A stretch of DNA of 64,000 bases from the NCBI GenBank assembly GCA_004194705.1, contig SADC01000098.1, positions 186,001-250,000 on the forward strand. Direction: 5' to 3'. The notes beneath the pieces were generated by a model that was given only the letters and a program-made list of their open reading frames with translations, was not told the DNA's origin and ran no database searches. The position numbers were made by a program, and so were the translations under genes. Source of the stretch: Ditylenchus dipsaci (taxonomy: Eukaryota; Nematoda; Chromadorea; Rhabditida; Anguinidae). This document shows, one piece after another, positions 43,520-54,517 of this stretch; position 1 is the first letter of the stretch, and every line of letters begins with the position of its first letter.

Positions 43520-43784
43520 CACAACCGTGTTTGACACTCTTACTTGCCCATAACTTTTTAGTGGGGGGTTATAGTACTCTTTTCTGGTCCAACGATTTTA
43601 TTTCAATAATTCTAACTGAATTCAAATTTAGGAATAATAACAATAAAATAAATCAAGAATAATAACTCAATTTTTAACAAAATTTTGAAACCCATGTATA
43701 AAACCCATGTTAATTGCAAACTTATAACCAGCCTAATGTCGACCGGCGTGGGGTAAGTGAAAAGCTGTTTATAGAAAAGCTGCT

Positions 43785-43921
43785 TAACGAAAATACTATA
43801 TAGGAAGACAATATAATTAGTTGATAGGTTTCATAAAATAATTTTGAAATAAAATTGTTTACTTGTGAAACCTATTAAGTAATTATATTGTCTTCCTTTA
43901 TAATAATTTCGTTAAGCAGAT
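43785..43921. mobile_element. Short palindromic MITE, CTGCTTAACGAAA ends
   Basis: CTGCTTAACGAAAATACTAT and GGAAGACAATATAATTA are mirrored by TAATTATATTGTCTTCC and ATTTCGTTAAGCAG. It includes GATAGGTTTCA/TGAAACCTAT inner arms. Probably a complete small foldback. Confidence 0.7.
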
Positions 43922-44048
43922 TGTAGTTGAGAGGGTTTTAAACTACCTACCCGCGTGATATCTGGAAATAAAAGAAACAAACCAAACTTTGTGAAAAATA
44001 TCTGATAATTTTAATTTATTCTATTTTTACACACTTTTCATCAATGCC

Positions 44049-44231
44049 TTATATAATTTTTTGATACTTGGTCTGCTGCTTGCAGCTTCTGCGTCCCGCA
44101 CGTTTTTCCACATTATATATCAGTTTTAGGATAAGGACGCCGAGTGTTTCAACGATATTTCGCCGATGGGTTTCAATGATAAAGTAGGAGTATTCCCCAA
44201 TTGTCTCCTTCAGTACTCTGGGCTCGATCAA
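44049..44231 (-). CDS. Unidentified possible 3' exon
   Basis: A 60-codon frame on the minus strand (EPRVLKETIGEYSYF, then ETLGVLILKLIYNVEK, basic end RAGRRSCKQQTKYQKII) ends 30-odd bases before AATAAA (about 44018-44023), as a last exon would. An ACAG-GT junction precedes it. I found no partner exon or family match. It could be the 3' end of a lost gene or chance. Confidence 0.25.
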   Translation of the reverse strand: MIEPRVLKETIGEYSYFIIETHRRNIVETLGVLILKLIYNVEKRAGRRSCKQQTKYQKII

Positions 44232-44979
44232 ACCTGTTTCCCAACATTTAAGTTCTTCTTCTACTCATTTGGTTACTTAATCACCCGCCACTGACAAACA
44301 CACTCCTTTTTTTGTTTTGCGCACGTAGATCACCATTACCACTAAACTGGTGGAATGTCTGTTGCCATTAAAACCAAAAATAAATAAATTAAACTACTAC
44401 TTCTATTTCTTCTTCCTATGCTCATGTGACAAAACAAACCAACACTCTTTTTCTTCCAGCTTTTTGGGAGTAGGGCTGGACTTGGTTGGGTGTTCTTCGC
44501 TGAGTCCTTCTCCACTCCCAGCTACCTTACTTTTCTCTTACCTAACCGCAAGGCTCCACCCACTATTTTGGCAATAGAGCTGTGTAGCCTTGCTATTTAA
44601 GTCTGGGCTTGCTCGTTAAGAATTACTTTTGCGGAATTTTGTATTGTCGTATGTAAGGTTGAGTATTCCGCTTCTATTTTTGGACACCTTAGTACTGTCG
44701 TATATTTTTAAGCACTCACTTTACCAAAAATTTTGTCGACTTATTTGTTGACTATGTTTTTTGGGTTGCAGTATAGAATCCCCCACGCAGAGTGCTCGGA
44801 TTGAGGAGATAACCTCATATTCGTGTTTTTCGAACTCGATTTCATGTGAAAACCGGCTGCTTTTTGATTCTGAGAAAAAAAAATTTTTCGAACCACAGGG
44901 GGGTCATGGTTTTTTAGTCAAAATTTGAAAATTCAAATTGACGCCTTTTGAATGTTAAAGGAAATAAGGGCTGTATTGG

Positions 44980-45055
44980 GAGGGATTTCGTGGGGATGGG
45001 AGGGGAGGGGAATTGTGGGAGGAGATTTTGGGGGGGGGGGGGGGAGATTTTGAAT
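44980..45055 (+). other. G-rich tract with a run of about fifteen G
   Basis: Several GGGG-containing blocks in about 75 bases (GGGGATGGGAGGGGAGGGG, then a long G run) could form a G-quadruplex on the plus strand. Homopolymers like this, and the C runs near 19890, 21370 and 37610, are also where assemblies lose bases. Confidence 0.6.
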
Positions 45056-45299
45056 TTTGGTTCTAGAATTTACGAAACAATCATAGTTCAATTTTTTATG
45101 AAAATATGTTTAATTTTTAAAATTATTGAAAAATTATTAGTTAGTTTGAGCATAAGCCAAGAACATATAAGCCAAAATTTCAAACAACCAATACTTGTAC
45201 CCAGATTTTAGTTTAGGTTATTAGCTATACTTCAAATTTTTTTAATTGGCTGGGGAGAATCAAAGTCATACACGGCAATAGTCTTTTAAATCGTGGGAC

Positions 45300-45690
45300 G
45301 GTGAAATATTAGTGCTAGTTCACGGACTTTGAGTTTGAGTACGAGTTCAAGTTCGATTTCGGATGAAGGGTGATCACGTAGCCAGAAATCCGAACTCGAC
45401 CACGAACTCAAAGCTTTTCACGTACTTGAGATCTGACTCGAGGTTATTCAGTTATATAACTAGGATCACTCAGAATCTCACCCAATGTGGGCAAAGGCCA
45501 CTAAAGTTGCTTTTCTAAGGTTTACTATAGAAAGAGTCCAAGTTATGCAATTGAGCTTTGAACTTTCGAAGTACGTGAACACCTTCGAGTTCGAATTAGA
45601 CTTCAAGTTCGAGTTCGGATCAGAGGTGTTCACGTAGCCGAAAATCCGAACTCGAAGTCAAACAAGAATTTTTACTCGAATTACATGAAC
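45300..45690. repeat. GAGTTCGAGTTCGGA repeat pair
   Basis: Two related blocks (45305-45420 and 45560-45690) contain TTCAAGTTCGATTTCGGAT-type runs facing ATCCGAACTCGA-type runs around GGTGATCACGTAGCC / GGTGTTCACGTAGCC. It reads as two foldbacks of one family in tandem. Confidence 0.6.
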
Positions 45691-45721
45691 AAGCCATTAT
45701 AAACGAAAGTTTATTGCATAC

Positions 45722-45790
45722 CGTATTTCCTCTAATAGGCGCAGCGGTGCGCTTATTTTTCAATCTCCGAAAATTGGAAAATTTGGAATT
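45722..45790. mobile_element. CCGTAT-ended MITE, copy h (word GGCGCA), left end only
   Basis: TACCGTATTTCCTCTAATAG is followed by GCGCAGCGGTGCGC, a mirror of the word around a GCGG centre, and TTATTTTTCAA, the family scaffold. The rest is missing. Confidence 0.65.
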
Positions 45791-45989
45791 CAAGCTCAAG
45801 ATTTTTGGATGAAAATAAAAAATTCTGAATTCACTTAATTTTTTTTAAATTTAAGAGCCACATTTTGTTAACTACCCGATGTTGAATAATAAGTTGGGTT
45901 AGCACCACGAATAACATAACACGAATAACTTAGCACCACGAATAACTTTTTTGAAAATCTGCTAAAATAATGTTTACCAGATAAGGCTC

Positions 45990-46218
45990 TTAAAGGGGCA
46001 TACCAGCGCGTTACTCGTAAGTTGAGGCGGGACGGCAGTTTTTAAAAAATCGTCCGTGTTTTCACTCGTTTCAACTCAAATCTGATATTTATCCATTTTT
46101 AAAAGTAGGCAGCAAACTTTCGTCAGATCAGGTAGAACGCTTGTAGGAATAGTCAAGAGAGAAATAAATTGCTGGTCCCCGGCTTAATTGCAGTGTACGC
46201 GCTGGTATGCCCCTTTAA
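45990..46218. mobile_element. TTAA element, AAGGGGCATACCAGCG ends
   Basis: TTAAAGGGGCATACCAGCGC and the complement GCGCTGGTATGCCCCTTTAA at the two edges. The interior is not fully palindromic. Single ends of the same family are at about 23198-23226, 48340-48370 and 49130-49150. Confidence 0.82.
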
Positions 46219-46219
46219 G

Positions 46220-46560
46220 CTACATTTAAAATTACATTCGACGTATATTTTGTTTATTCCGGGTGACGCTCTGTTATAAAAACATTTTACTAACCTTTTT
46301 TTTGAATGAAATTTTGCAAAACATTATGAAATTTAGAAACCTGCAGTTCAAAAGATTTTTGATCAAAAACAACTTGTCCAAATATGTGTTCACCCAACAT
46401 TTTGTTTATCAAAATCAGGTGATAGGTGTGTGCGTGCGTGTTAGGAAGTAAATAACATTGAAATGAACTGTTTTCGTTATAGTTCATCTGCGTGCAATTT
46501 CTTGTGATAGGATAACCTCGTGGTGTTCATCTTATTTGTCAATTCACCAATTTATTTTTT
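46220..46560. promoter_or_regulatory. Upstream region of the J-protein gene
   Basis: AT-rich sequence without conserved coding. It should hold the promoter and outron of the gene starting at 46566. I can point to no specific element except the T-rich tract before the acceptor. Confidence 0.3.
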
Positions 46561-46563
46561 CAG
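46557..46563 (+). promoter_or_regulatory. Trans-splice (spliced-leader) acceptor before the ATG
   Basis: TTTTCAG is followed after two bases by the start codon at 46566. An acceptor so close to an ATG, with no exon identified upstream, is the usual layout for SL1 trans-splicing in nematodes. The leader itself is not visible. Confidence 0.6.
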
Positions 46564-46565
46564 AT

Positions 46566-47561
46566 ATGAGCAACGTGGATTTGTACACTCTTCTTGGCTG
46601 TGATGCTACTTCTACGGTTAGTCAAATTTTTTGATTCCTGTTTTTCTAAATTACTGTTTTGGTTTTTCAGACCGATCAAATCCTAGCCGAATTTCGATCC
46701 AAAGTCAGAGAAATTCATCCAGACAAAATGGAGGCAGCTCAGAAGTCTGAAGCCGAAGTTCTGTTCCATGAATTGAATTATGCAAAAGAAGTCCTCTGCA
46801 ATCCGTCTAAACGCCAGCACTATGACTTGTTTTTGAGAATGGGCGAGCCTTTGAATGTTTCATTGAAGGAATGGATGGAGAATCAGGATAGACTTCAACA
46901 GGTGTGTGTGTGTAAATAAAAAACATTTGGCATATATTTGATTTATTCCAATCCCCAAGTGACACATTGCCTGCTGGATTCCGTCAAGAAATTTTTCTTG
47001 CGCTAAAATTTATGTGATAAACACTTGTCTCATGAGTTACAAAAAAGAGCATACCAAAAAAATGCAGAGCCATTGGGTTGGTTCATGAGTACGCGATTTG
47101 TTATGCTCAATTCGCAAGATTTCCGCGTGGGTTTTTATGAGTTTTTACTAATAGAACACCCCTGGGTTTCGCAACCAAATTTTAGCGTGATGGGTACGTA
47201 ATCATAATTTTAGCAGTTTGCAACCCATCGACTAATGATTTATTTTAATATATATTAACAAATTAAGCTATCGCAGTTACATCTAGTATTGGCAACGAAC
47301 AAATATTTTTTGTACGGTATCGTTTGTAATCAACTCATTCTTCTCATATTTCAGACTCTTCACTGGGCTAACCAGACCAATGAATCGATGCCTATGCTTC
47401 AAGACACCAACAAATCAACCTCAGCTGCTGGTCCATCCTCCTGCAAATCAGAACTGGAGCAGACCGGCAGTCAAGACACTTCTTTCCAACTGCATAGCAC
47501 AAGTCCTGCCAATAACTATCCTAGACGATTCGAGGCTGGACCAGTCACAACAGTCCAGTAA
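46566..47561 (+). CDS. DNAJC12: J-domain co-chaperone, DNAJC12-like, three exons
   Basis: DNAJC12-type proteins are cytosolic Hsp70 partners; the human one assists aromatic amino acid hydroxylases. Exons 46566-46616, 46671-46901 and 47355-47561 join in frame to 162 residues, with GT and TTTTTCAG/ATTTCAG introns of 54 and 453 bases. The J domain (about residues 5-75) starts VDLYTLLGCD, a DNAJC12-like opening, and has QILAEFRSKV, the catalytic HPD at 33-35 and LNYAKEVLCNPSKRQHYD. EWMENQ and LHWANQ follow, matching the W and HW positions of the family. The C-terminal 60 residues are polar and poorly conserved. It is the only gene in the window without any frame damage. No canonical AATAAA stands right after the stop; the first is near 47880. 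Confidence 0.88.
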
Positions 47562-47569
47562 TTAATGCC

Positions 47570-48375
47570 TTCAGAAACTATGAAATTTAAGTCATTATTG
47601 CATTTGCTAATTAGGTAAAAAAGATGGTCTGATTGCTTTTTACACCTTTAATGGTTTCTCGGCTACGTTTTGAAGTCTGCTCTGATTTATGGCTGCTGGT
47701 CTACTTTTTGTAGACCTTTTGCACCAATTATTTGTGTCTTTTATTGCTTTTGCTGGACGGTATTTTGTTTGTGAGTGTCTATTTAAATGATCTCTATACT
47801 CTTGAACCAAGGGTTTCTGGTAGACTGTACTATATATTGTAGTTGGGCTTTGAGCTGTATATTGAAACGTTTCGCACAATAAATGTAATAAAAATTTAAT
47901 TTTAAGAACTATAAGTTCTACTGGACTTTGGCCAGTTAGCCAAGATTTTTAATTCTTACTGTTTTCATAAAGGTAATTATGTATGTGCGAAGAATTTTTT
48001 GATGTCACGAGAATACCTCGGTGCCGGCACACGGTTTAAATAGTAATTGTCGTAGAAATTTTGGCACTCCAACTTTAGGCCGTATCTCGAACACCATTTT
48101 TTTCGTGATTCGGATTCCTCAAAAAAATCAAACCAAGGAAAAGAACTACAAAAAAGAAACAAATAAAAGAAAGCGTAGCCAAGTGGCCATGCCCGTGCGC
48201 GACACAGAGAAAGGGCCAGGGGACCAGCAGTTCTTTTCTTAGTATAGTATAAGGTATAGTATAAGGTCATCTATATTAGATTTGACGCAAAACGAGTGAA
48301 AAAAAAATTTAAACATTTCGCTGGTCCTCCCCTTAACTTTTAAAATCGCGCAGGTATGCCCCTTTAATACAGTCG
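47570..48375. other. 3' flank and intergenic sequence
   Basis: It holds the 3' end of the J-protein gene and one end of a TTAA element (GCAGGTATGCCCCTTTAAT, about 48350-48370). No other gene or RNA was found. Confidence 0.35.
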
Positions 48376-48377
48376 AC

Positions 48378-48915
48378 GCTCAATGGGTTTACTAAAGGGA
48401 GTGTAAACTTTTTGCGAAAAATCGATTGAGCAGATCATATTTCGGGTCCGATGGGCTCAATCGCTCAGAATTCAACCCAATTCAACCATTTTCAATCATC
48501 TTAAACCACCCTAAGCACTGATTAGGTAGTTAGATACTCGTCTGGAGCAGTTTGGGATGGTTTAGGTTTGTTTAAGATGGTTGAGAATGGTTCAGGGTGA
48601 AATTCTGAGCGATTCAGCCGATCGGCCCGAAATCTGATCCGCTCAATCGATTTTTCGCAAAAAGTTACTCCCCCTTTAGTAAACCCCAAAAAACCAACTT
48701 TCATTGGCTTCTGGCCGCTCCAGGGCGGAATTCTGAGCGGTCCAACTTCTTTTTCACTATAAAATTTGGATTCCCGCAAAATTTACTGCAGTATTTCACT
48801 AAAAATGCAAATTTGAGGGGGTAAATTTGAAATTTGAGGGAGATTTACACATTTTGTGTGAAATTCAAATTTGAGGGGGATTTACATATTTTGAGGGGTG
48901 TTTTCACCTACAGCC
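48378..48915. mobile_element. Truncated GGCT-family MITE (third copy)
   Basis: Its inner inverted repeat (AAACTTTTTGCGAAAAATCG on the left, GCTCAATCGATTTTTCGCAA on the right) and right end (GGGGTGTTTTCACCTACAGCC) match 10778-11483 and 56985-57812. The outer left arm is missing, replaced by an ACAGTCGACGCTCAAT junction. Unit drift is visible: GAGGGGGATTTACA here against GACGGGAGATTTACA elsewhere. Confidence 0.75.
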
Positions 48916-49370
48916 GTTTAAAGAAGATGCTATATCGATCGTTGCGGGTTCAAATGGTAAAATTATGTGTTTTTTAACGATCGGAAAAATCGGTATCATT
49001 GGAATATTATCGACAAGACTGACTAATCAGTTTTGCCAAGAAATTTCGAAAATTGATCGAAAAAAGTGTCAGGCCCTAGGTGGTAACGAACTTTTGGGGA
49101 TGCTACGTCGAGTATTTTTGAAAACGCACGAGCATGCCCTTTAAGCTATATTATCTGAACTTTTACTGGAATGAAGGCTTTGTATTTGCACTTTTATTAA
49201 AAATGAAATAATATACAAAATTTGTCATCAATAATCATTTGAACAATCTAAAATGCATTTTACAGATCAATAAATATTGCCAAACAAATGAGGATAAATG
49301 GACTTGAGTAGTACCTGGTTTTCTATTTCACTATTAGAAAATCTGACTTTTAAGATATTGTAAAGCACTA

Positions 49371-49773
49371 CAGTCAACCATCGATTCAGTTAACTCCCAC
49401 TCATGTTCGTTCCCGCTTAGGTCTCGACACTTTTTTTCCCTAATTTTGAAAGCTTTTACTAATTCAGTTTCCACTATCTGATCCTAAATATTGTAAAATT
49501 ATAATTTTATCGGCACCCTTTCAGAATCCTAAAAATCTTTTCTAAAAAAGCGAGCCTCGATTAAACATCCTAATATTTTGAAATAAAAGAGTTGTTATAT
49601 CTAGGTCTGCTTTTTTAGAAGAAAACATTTTCCGTTTCCAAAAAAAGATTGGTGAAATTGGACTGGGCTGTCCAAACAGCAATGGCAAAATTTTTTAAAA
49701 GTCGGAACAAATTTGTCAGACCCTGGCCGGAAACGAACTTGAATGGCGGGTCATTAAATCGAACCGTTGACTG
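49371..49773. mobile_element. TA-flanked MITE, CAGTCAACCATCGATTCAGT ends (copy 4)
   Basis: CAGTCAACCATCGATTCAGT and GAACCGTTGACTG lie between TA pairs (49369-49370, 49774-49775). It is longer and more diverged than the copy at 36495. It abuts the 3' end of the coiled-coil remnant at 49785. Confidence 0.75.
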
Positions 49774-49784
49774 TATTCAAAAAT

Positions 49785-50115
49785 TTAGTTGTGTTTGACC
49801 AAAATATGCTGTTGGAAAGACTTATCGATGAACTGAACGACCGCAGGCTCTACATTTGCCTCCTCTAATTGATGCACCATTCCATAGAACCTTTTCGAGC
49901 TAGGTCGATGTACTCTTGGAGTGTCTTACTATCCGTTTGACTTTCTCGCGAAGCTCTGCAAGCTCAGCAGCAGGTGCAACATTGGATGCTTGAAGGTTGG
50001 TGTAGAGTACCAGCAGCTCTTGGTTCTGATACACCAACTGTTGTTAAACGACTGGAGCTGGTCGATCAGTTGGATCTGCGCGTGACAGTCTGCAATGTAT
50101 CTTAGAAACTTTTTA
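49785..50115 (-). pseudogene. Coiled-coil protein C-terminus, frame-broken
   Basis: I do not recognise the family. On the minus strand IADCHAQIQLIDQLQSFNN continues one frame over as QQLVYQNQELLVLYTNLQAS and AAELAELREKVKR, then SKTLQEYIDLARK, then FYGMVHQLEEANVEPAVVQF and FQQHILVKHN-stop at 49785-49787. Heptad-like spacing of L/I/V and many Q/E/K residues suggest a coiled coil of about 100 residues. At least three single-base shifts separate the pieces. The remainder upstream of 50115 is not recognisable. Confidence 0.5.
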
Positions 50116-50217
50116 ATGGGGAGTTTTAAATGGAGAGTCCCATTAGGGACACACTTTGATGTTTTAAAACTGACTTGCTTAAGCGGGGATAAAAGCTACT
50201 TAGTTTTGAAAAAGTGG

Positions 50218-50290
50218 CTTCGGTGGCGCAGTGGATAAACGTTTGCGTTTTTTGTCCCAGAGATCGTGCGCAGCTTGATCTCAAAAACAC
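50218..50290 (+). repeat. tRNA-like sequence, degenerate
   Basis: TCGGTGGCGCAGTGGATAAA resembles a tRNA D arm with an A box, and GCAGCTTGATCTC about 30 bases on could be a decayed B box. No acceptor stem can be drawn. Probably a SINE head. Confidence 0.3.
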
Positions 50291-51090
50291 TTAGTTTCTC
50301 ACGAAATCGGGGTCGAGAGGCCCAAATATGAGGTTATCTCGGCCACCTGAGGGGTTCTATATAGCGACCGAAAACTGACCTTGTGTACCAGAGCCTGTAC
50401 TTTCGCATCACTGTTCCACTTCCAATTCTATTCCTTCTTGTGGTCTCGAACTCTTTCTCGTTTGGCATAGCTGTTTCTGAAGGATTCTCTTTTTGGGTAT
50501 GAATAGGGTCGAGTTTCCAAACTCACATCTAGTGGTAGTGGAGGCTGAAAAACCAATTAAGGCTATTTTAAGCCTCTTTTGCCGGTTGGCCATATTTGGC
50601 CAGTTTGAAAATTCATATAAAATAGGACTAATTCTTACATCAGACGTAATTTTTTTGAAAAAGATAGAGAAAAAGTTGGCGATCATTTAAGTGGTAAAAA
50701 GACTGAACAGAAGACTGAGAAATTTGCTAAAATTTAATCAAAATTGTATTTCGGTCATTTTCACTACATGATTTTATTAACTTTATTTGTTTAGTATACC
50801 AGGAATTCATTTCCCCATGCCTTTATTATGCATATTAAAAGCACATTCTGCAGATACAATGCATTTTAAATTGCAAGTACAGAAATAAAAAGTTAGATTT
50901 TGTTGAAGCATTAAAATCGCGGCCATTTTGCCACCGGCCCAAAGCGGGTATTTAAAAAAACTGTGTAAGCATTGATTTATTTATCCATTTATCGATTTAT
51001 CACCTTTGTGGGATTTTTCGTTCTGTTCACCACGTAATTATTTTCAGGGGAATGAATGCAAAAATTAAGTTAGCCATAATAGGAACGAGA
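50291..51090. other. No gene recognised
   Basis: AT-rich, with short frames lacking motifs. AGCCTCTTTTGCCGGTTGGC near 50570 has a loose inverted partner near 52495-52510 and 52622-52636, just outside the other side of the element at 51100-52253. Confidence 0.3.
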
Positions 51091-51099
51091 AGAAAGATA

Positions 51100-52253
51100 G
51101 GGACGTTTCCGTTATGGCGTGCAAAATTGCACAAAGTAACGGAAACGACTTATTAGGGGCGTTTCCGTTACTTTGTGCAATTTTGCACAAAGTAACGAAA
51201 CGTCTTATAATGAATTTATATTCGGTTTATTTTCTTTTTCGTTGCTCTTTTGCAAGTTTGTGCTTTCTCCGGAGCTGTGTTTTTTTAACTGGTCACATAT
51301 TTCTAGTCCTCAACTAATCAAACATTTTCGATTAACTGTTCTGAATTTCGAGTTGTCGTCATGAGGAAGCGTATGGTTTTGAATAAGAATGGAAATGCAA
51401 ACAGTGGCTCACAGAGCACAAGAAAGAAAGCATCTTAATTTATTTCGGGGACACAGACGTCTCGTAGCACCGCAATTAACCGCTTAATATGCTCTAGAAT
51501 CCATAAATCTTTTTGGCGCGGATCTTAAAGCTATATTCAAGCTAAGACTGATTTGGTTTTGAATTTTTGGCTTATCGTCATTGTTTTTCAAGCTAATTAA
51601 TTATTAGTTGTATTGCATAACATATCGTCTTCTTTTTGCTTTCTGTACAATCGGTAATTGGTCTTCTCTCTGACAGCTAGCATTTGATTTCAAATTTCGT
51701 CTTCAGTGGTCTGAAAAAAAAATACAAACAGGAAATAGCAGAGAAAGAATTGGAACTTACAGAACATCTTCTTTTGTGAGGTAGGAATCGACAGTGACTT
51801 CCTTCGGCGTGTGATATAGTCCTAATTGCACACGTGTAGTTGTATTGCTGCTTGAAGTATAGACAGCATCACCCACCCTGACTCCTTGTTCTTGAGTTGC
51901 TGAAGCTTCTCCATCACACAGCGTTAGTCCAAGAAAATTTTCCATCTAAACATAGCAAAAAATCAATGGAACGTTACACTTTGTTATAAAACGAAGTCGA
52001 AGATTCACCGAAATAAGAAGGAGGTGATACGAAATAATAATCATTGTACATTTGTTACATACAGAGACATTCACAAAGAGCAACGAAAAAGAAAAAAAAT
52101 GGAAATCAGCGGATATTGCGAAAATAAATGCACGAAATATCAATTCATTATAAGACGTTTCCGTTACTTGTGCAAAATTGCACAAAGTAACGGAAACGCC
52201 CATAATAAGTCGTTTCCGTTACTTTGTGCAATTTGCACGCCATAACGGAAACG
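51100..52253. mobile_element. Element with long CGTTTCCGTTATGGCGTGC inverted repeats
   Basis: The ends CGTTTCCGTTATGGCGTGC and complement begin inverted repeats of about 150-200 bp. Each contains two further copies of CGTTTCCGTTACTTTGTGC facing each other, and further in TTTCTTTTTCGTTGCTCTTT. I could not find a target duplication. The only apparent gene inside is the two-exon minus-strand frame at 51677-51945. Class unknown. Confidence 0.7.
51677..51945 (-). CDS. 72-residue two-exon protein inside the CGTTTCC element
   Basis: ATG at 51943-51945 stands directly behind TATGTTTAG, an acceptor suited to trans-splicing. Exon 1 (51761-51945) and exon 2 (51677-51710), joined across a GTAAGTTCC...TTTTTTTCAG intron, give a 72-residue frame: MENFLGLTLCDGEAS, VRVGDAVYTSSSNTTTRV, KEVTVDSYLTKEDVLPLK, ending FEIKC. 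Introns, start context and in-frame joining are consistent with a real small gene. I recognise no domain. It could be cargo of the element, the residue of its own protein, or a host gene captured between the two ends. Confidence 0.45.
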
Positions 52254-52259
52254 ACTACG

Positions 52260-53460
52260 CACCGAGACAGAAGACAAATTTTGAAAAATCAAGCGTTTTG
52301 CGCGTTAGATGCGCGGAATGTAGAAATCACTGCTCAGTGACGTGCAAAGGTGTGAAATACCGCTGCACATCTAATTTTTCGAGTCATTTGATGGTTTTAT
52401 GGGAGTGATTACGAAATTTAAAAAAAATTCAAACAATTGTCTTCGAAATAGCGTCAGTTTTCGAATTGGCGCCATAACTATTTTACCGCTTCGAGCCGTT
52501 GGCCAAAATTTGGCCAGTTCAGAATTCAACTTTTCTGGAATTTTTTTTCGGCCATTGTGATTTTCTTCCCTGGATGTCTTATGAAAATGCAAAAATTTAT
52601 TTAAAAGAAGAATCTACGAGACGCCGGCAAAAGAGGGTTAAATACGAAGGTTTAAAAAATTCGAAAAATTGCTTTTAGATTTGAAAAAAAAATTAGATTT
52701 AAATCCACTTACAGTGACAGTAAAATAGATTTTAGGGTAGTAGGCATAAGTTGAGAATGTGGCTGCTGTTGGTGATAGAAATTGTACATGTTGTTGCACG
52801 AAAATTTGACTACTGGAAAAATATTAAAATTTATCGCAATAAAATATGTGGGATATTTTTTCAATCAAGAACTTATTTGCTTCCCCCATATACCAAAATG
52901 GCCAATTTCTCAAACAGTGCCCCACAAATTGAAATGCCAGTCAAAAAGCTATAGCTAATAATATGGGGAAACAACAAAATTTGGAAAGCGTCAAATTTTA
53001 TACCTTTTCAAAATTAAAAGTGTAAAACTATATAGTCAACAAAAATAGCTCGAAAAATAAACTTTCTGCGTAAAAAACCATTCATACCCAACCTCTAGCC
53101 AAAAGCTAAAGAAGGATAGCGTAAAACAAATATGTTTGCCTATCACTGCTGATAGCCTGCGTTCAAAGTCTCTCCTCGCAAAAATGGACCAGAAATTAAA
53201 CATATTCTAGGTTACAAACAACTTGTACAATAGCCTCTTTGCCTGTTGGTGCTGGCATCTCTTTGTCTTTGCTACATGTATACGACTACAATAAATGTTG
53301 AAATGGCAGTCAATAACAATAACTGTGCATTCATAGGGTTATTATGATCAGAGATAAAATTGGAATAGGATACCAATCCAGCTCATGCCGATTTGGGCTT
53401 AACCCAATTTCAGGTTCGATTTGACGCCAAGAAATTTTTGATAAGTTAAGAGAATCATCA
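52260..53460. other. No gene recognised
   Basis: AT-rich; 52430-52560 contains an eroded inverted pair with sequence near 50570. No motif or repeat end supported. Confidence 0.3.
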
Positions 53461-54051
53461 TCATACAGGCTGTCCTAAAGCATTTCTGACGATTTCCACT
53501 GCTCATAACTTTTCTAGATCGAATTTCGAGGTTCCATAAATGCATAACGACTTAGAAAATATAATTTTTCCGGTGTATCCAGGAACGACCTGCGACTTCG
53601 CTACAAATTGTGACTCTCTACTGCGACTCGCTACAGATGAATTTCGATTGTTATGTGGGTACAGATTGTTGTACCAGACCAATTGTTGCCGCTTCGCGGC
53701 CAACACCAGCACACTCCACATTGCAAGGGATAGGGGAACATGTAGTACATGTTTTTGGGTGAAATGGAGAAAAACGTTAAAGTCTAGCGAGTCGCAAAAA
53801 GTGTAGCGAGTCACAATTGTAGCAAGTCGAAGTTTACCGTATCCAGAATGAGTTGCGGCCAAATGAGTGCGGCAAATGAGTGCGGCCAAATAATTTGCGG
53901 CCATATGAGTAGTAACTATCCAGAAGCATAATGTGACCAGGACCAAAACCACAAGGCGATCAAGCAAAAATTGTGTTTTACCTATACACAAAAAGTTGTA
54001 TACCTTGTTTCTAAATCGTTCTACCTTCGCAGAACCTTGAAATGCGAACTA

Positions 54052-54517
54052 GAGGGTGTGTCAAGAAATTCCCTGGTTTAAAATGGTCATAATTTTTTTA
54101 AGGCGCTTTTCGAAAATCTGTTTCGCCAATCAATTTTTCTCACCGACACTATTTCTGGTGTATAATGCAGAAAAGTTTAGGAAGGAAGAGGCAAAATGGT
54201 GGTGGCAGGAATCGAACCTGCAGCTTTCAGTTGCCGGGCTGATGTGCTACCATTACACTACGCCGCCACCTCTTCCTTCTTTTCCTAGGCTTATGTATAT
54301 CTGCTCTCTTTACAATGCCAAAAACACCGCCTTGCCCACCCCGAGCCACCCCACAGACCAGGATCAGACCACAGGGGACCAAGCAAAAGTCGTGTTGTTA
54401 ATATTATACACCAAACAATATTGTCGGCGAGAAAAGTCGATTGCGAAAACAGAATCCAAAAAGCGCTATAGAATAAAAGTATGACTTCCGAAACCAGGGA
54501 ATTCTTGACACATCCTG
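54052..54517. mobile_element. TA-flanked foldback carrying a tRNA-like core
   Basis: GAGGGTGTGTCAAGAAATTC and the complement at the right lie between TA pairs (54050-54051, 54518-54519). The arms pair over about 90 bases each, with mismatches. At the centre GGAAGAGGC and CCTCTTCC enclose a 73-base tRNA-like sequence. It sits inside the larger element at 53466-54570. Confidence 0.75.
54198..54270 (-). tRNA. tRNA-like sequence, probably a pseudogene
   Basis: On the minus strand the 73 bases start GGTGGCG and end CACCACC, pairing at six of seven acceptor positions. The T arm is perfect (GCAGG TTCGATT CCTGC), with an intact B box GGTTCGATTCC. The D-loop text TGTAATGGTAGCAC is tRNA-like. The anticodon arm has TCAG/CTGA and an eight-base loop CCCGGCAA, one base too long and lacking U33, so the anticodon is uncertain (GGC or CGG). 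A polymerase III promoter could still be active; a working tRNA is unlikely. Confidence 0.6.

Noticed and set aside
44980..45055. Telomere-like G-rich repeat
   Set aside because: No regular TTAGGC or similar unit; it is an irregular G-rich tract.
53503..53991. 162-codon minus-strand frame
   Set aside because: It spans the ACTCGCTACA repeats and element sequence and has no recognisable motif.
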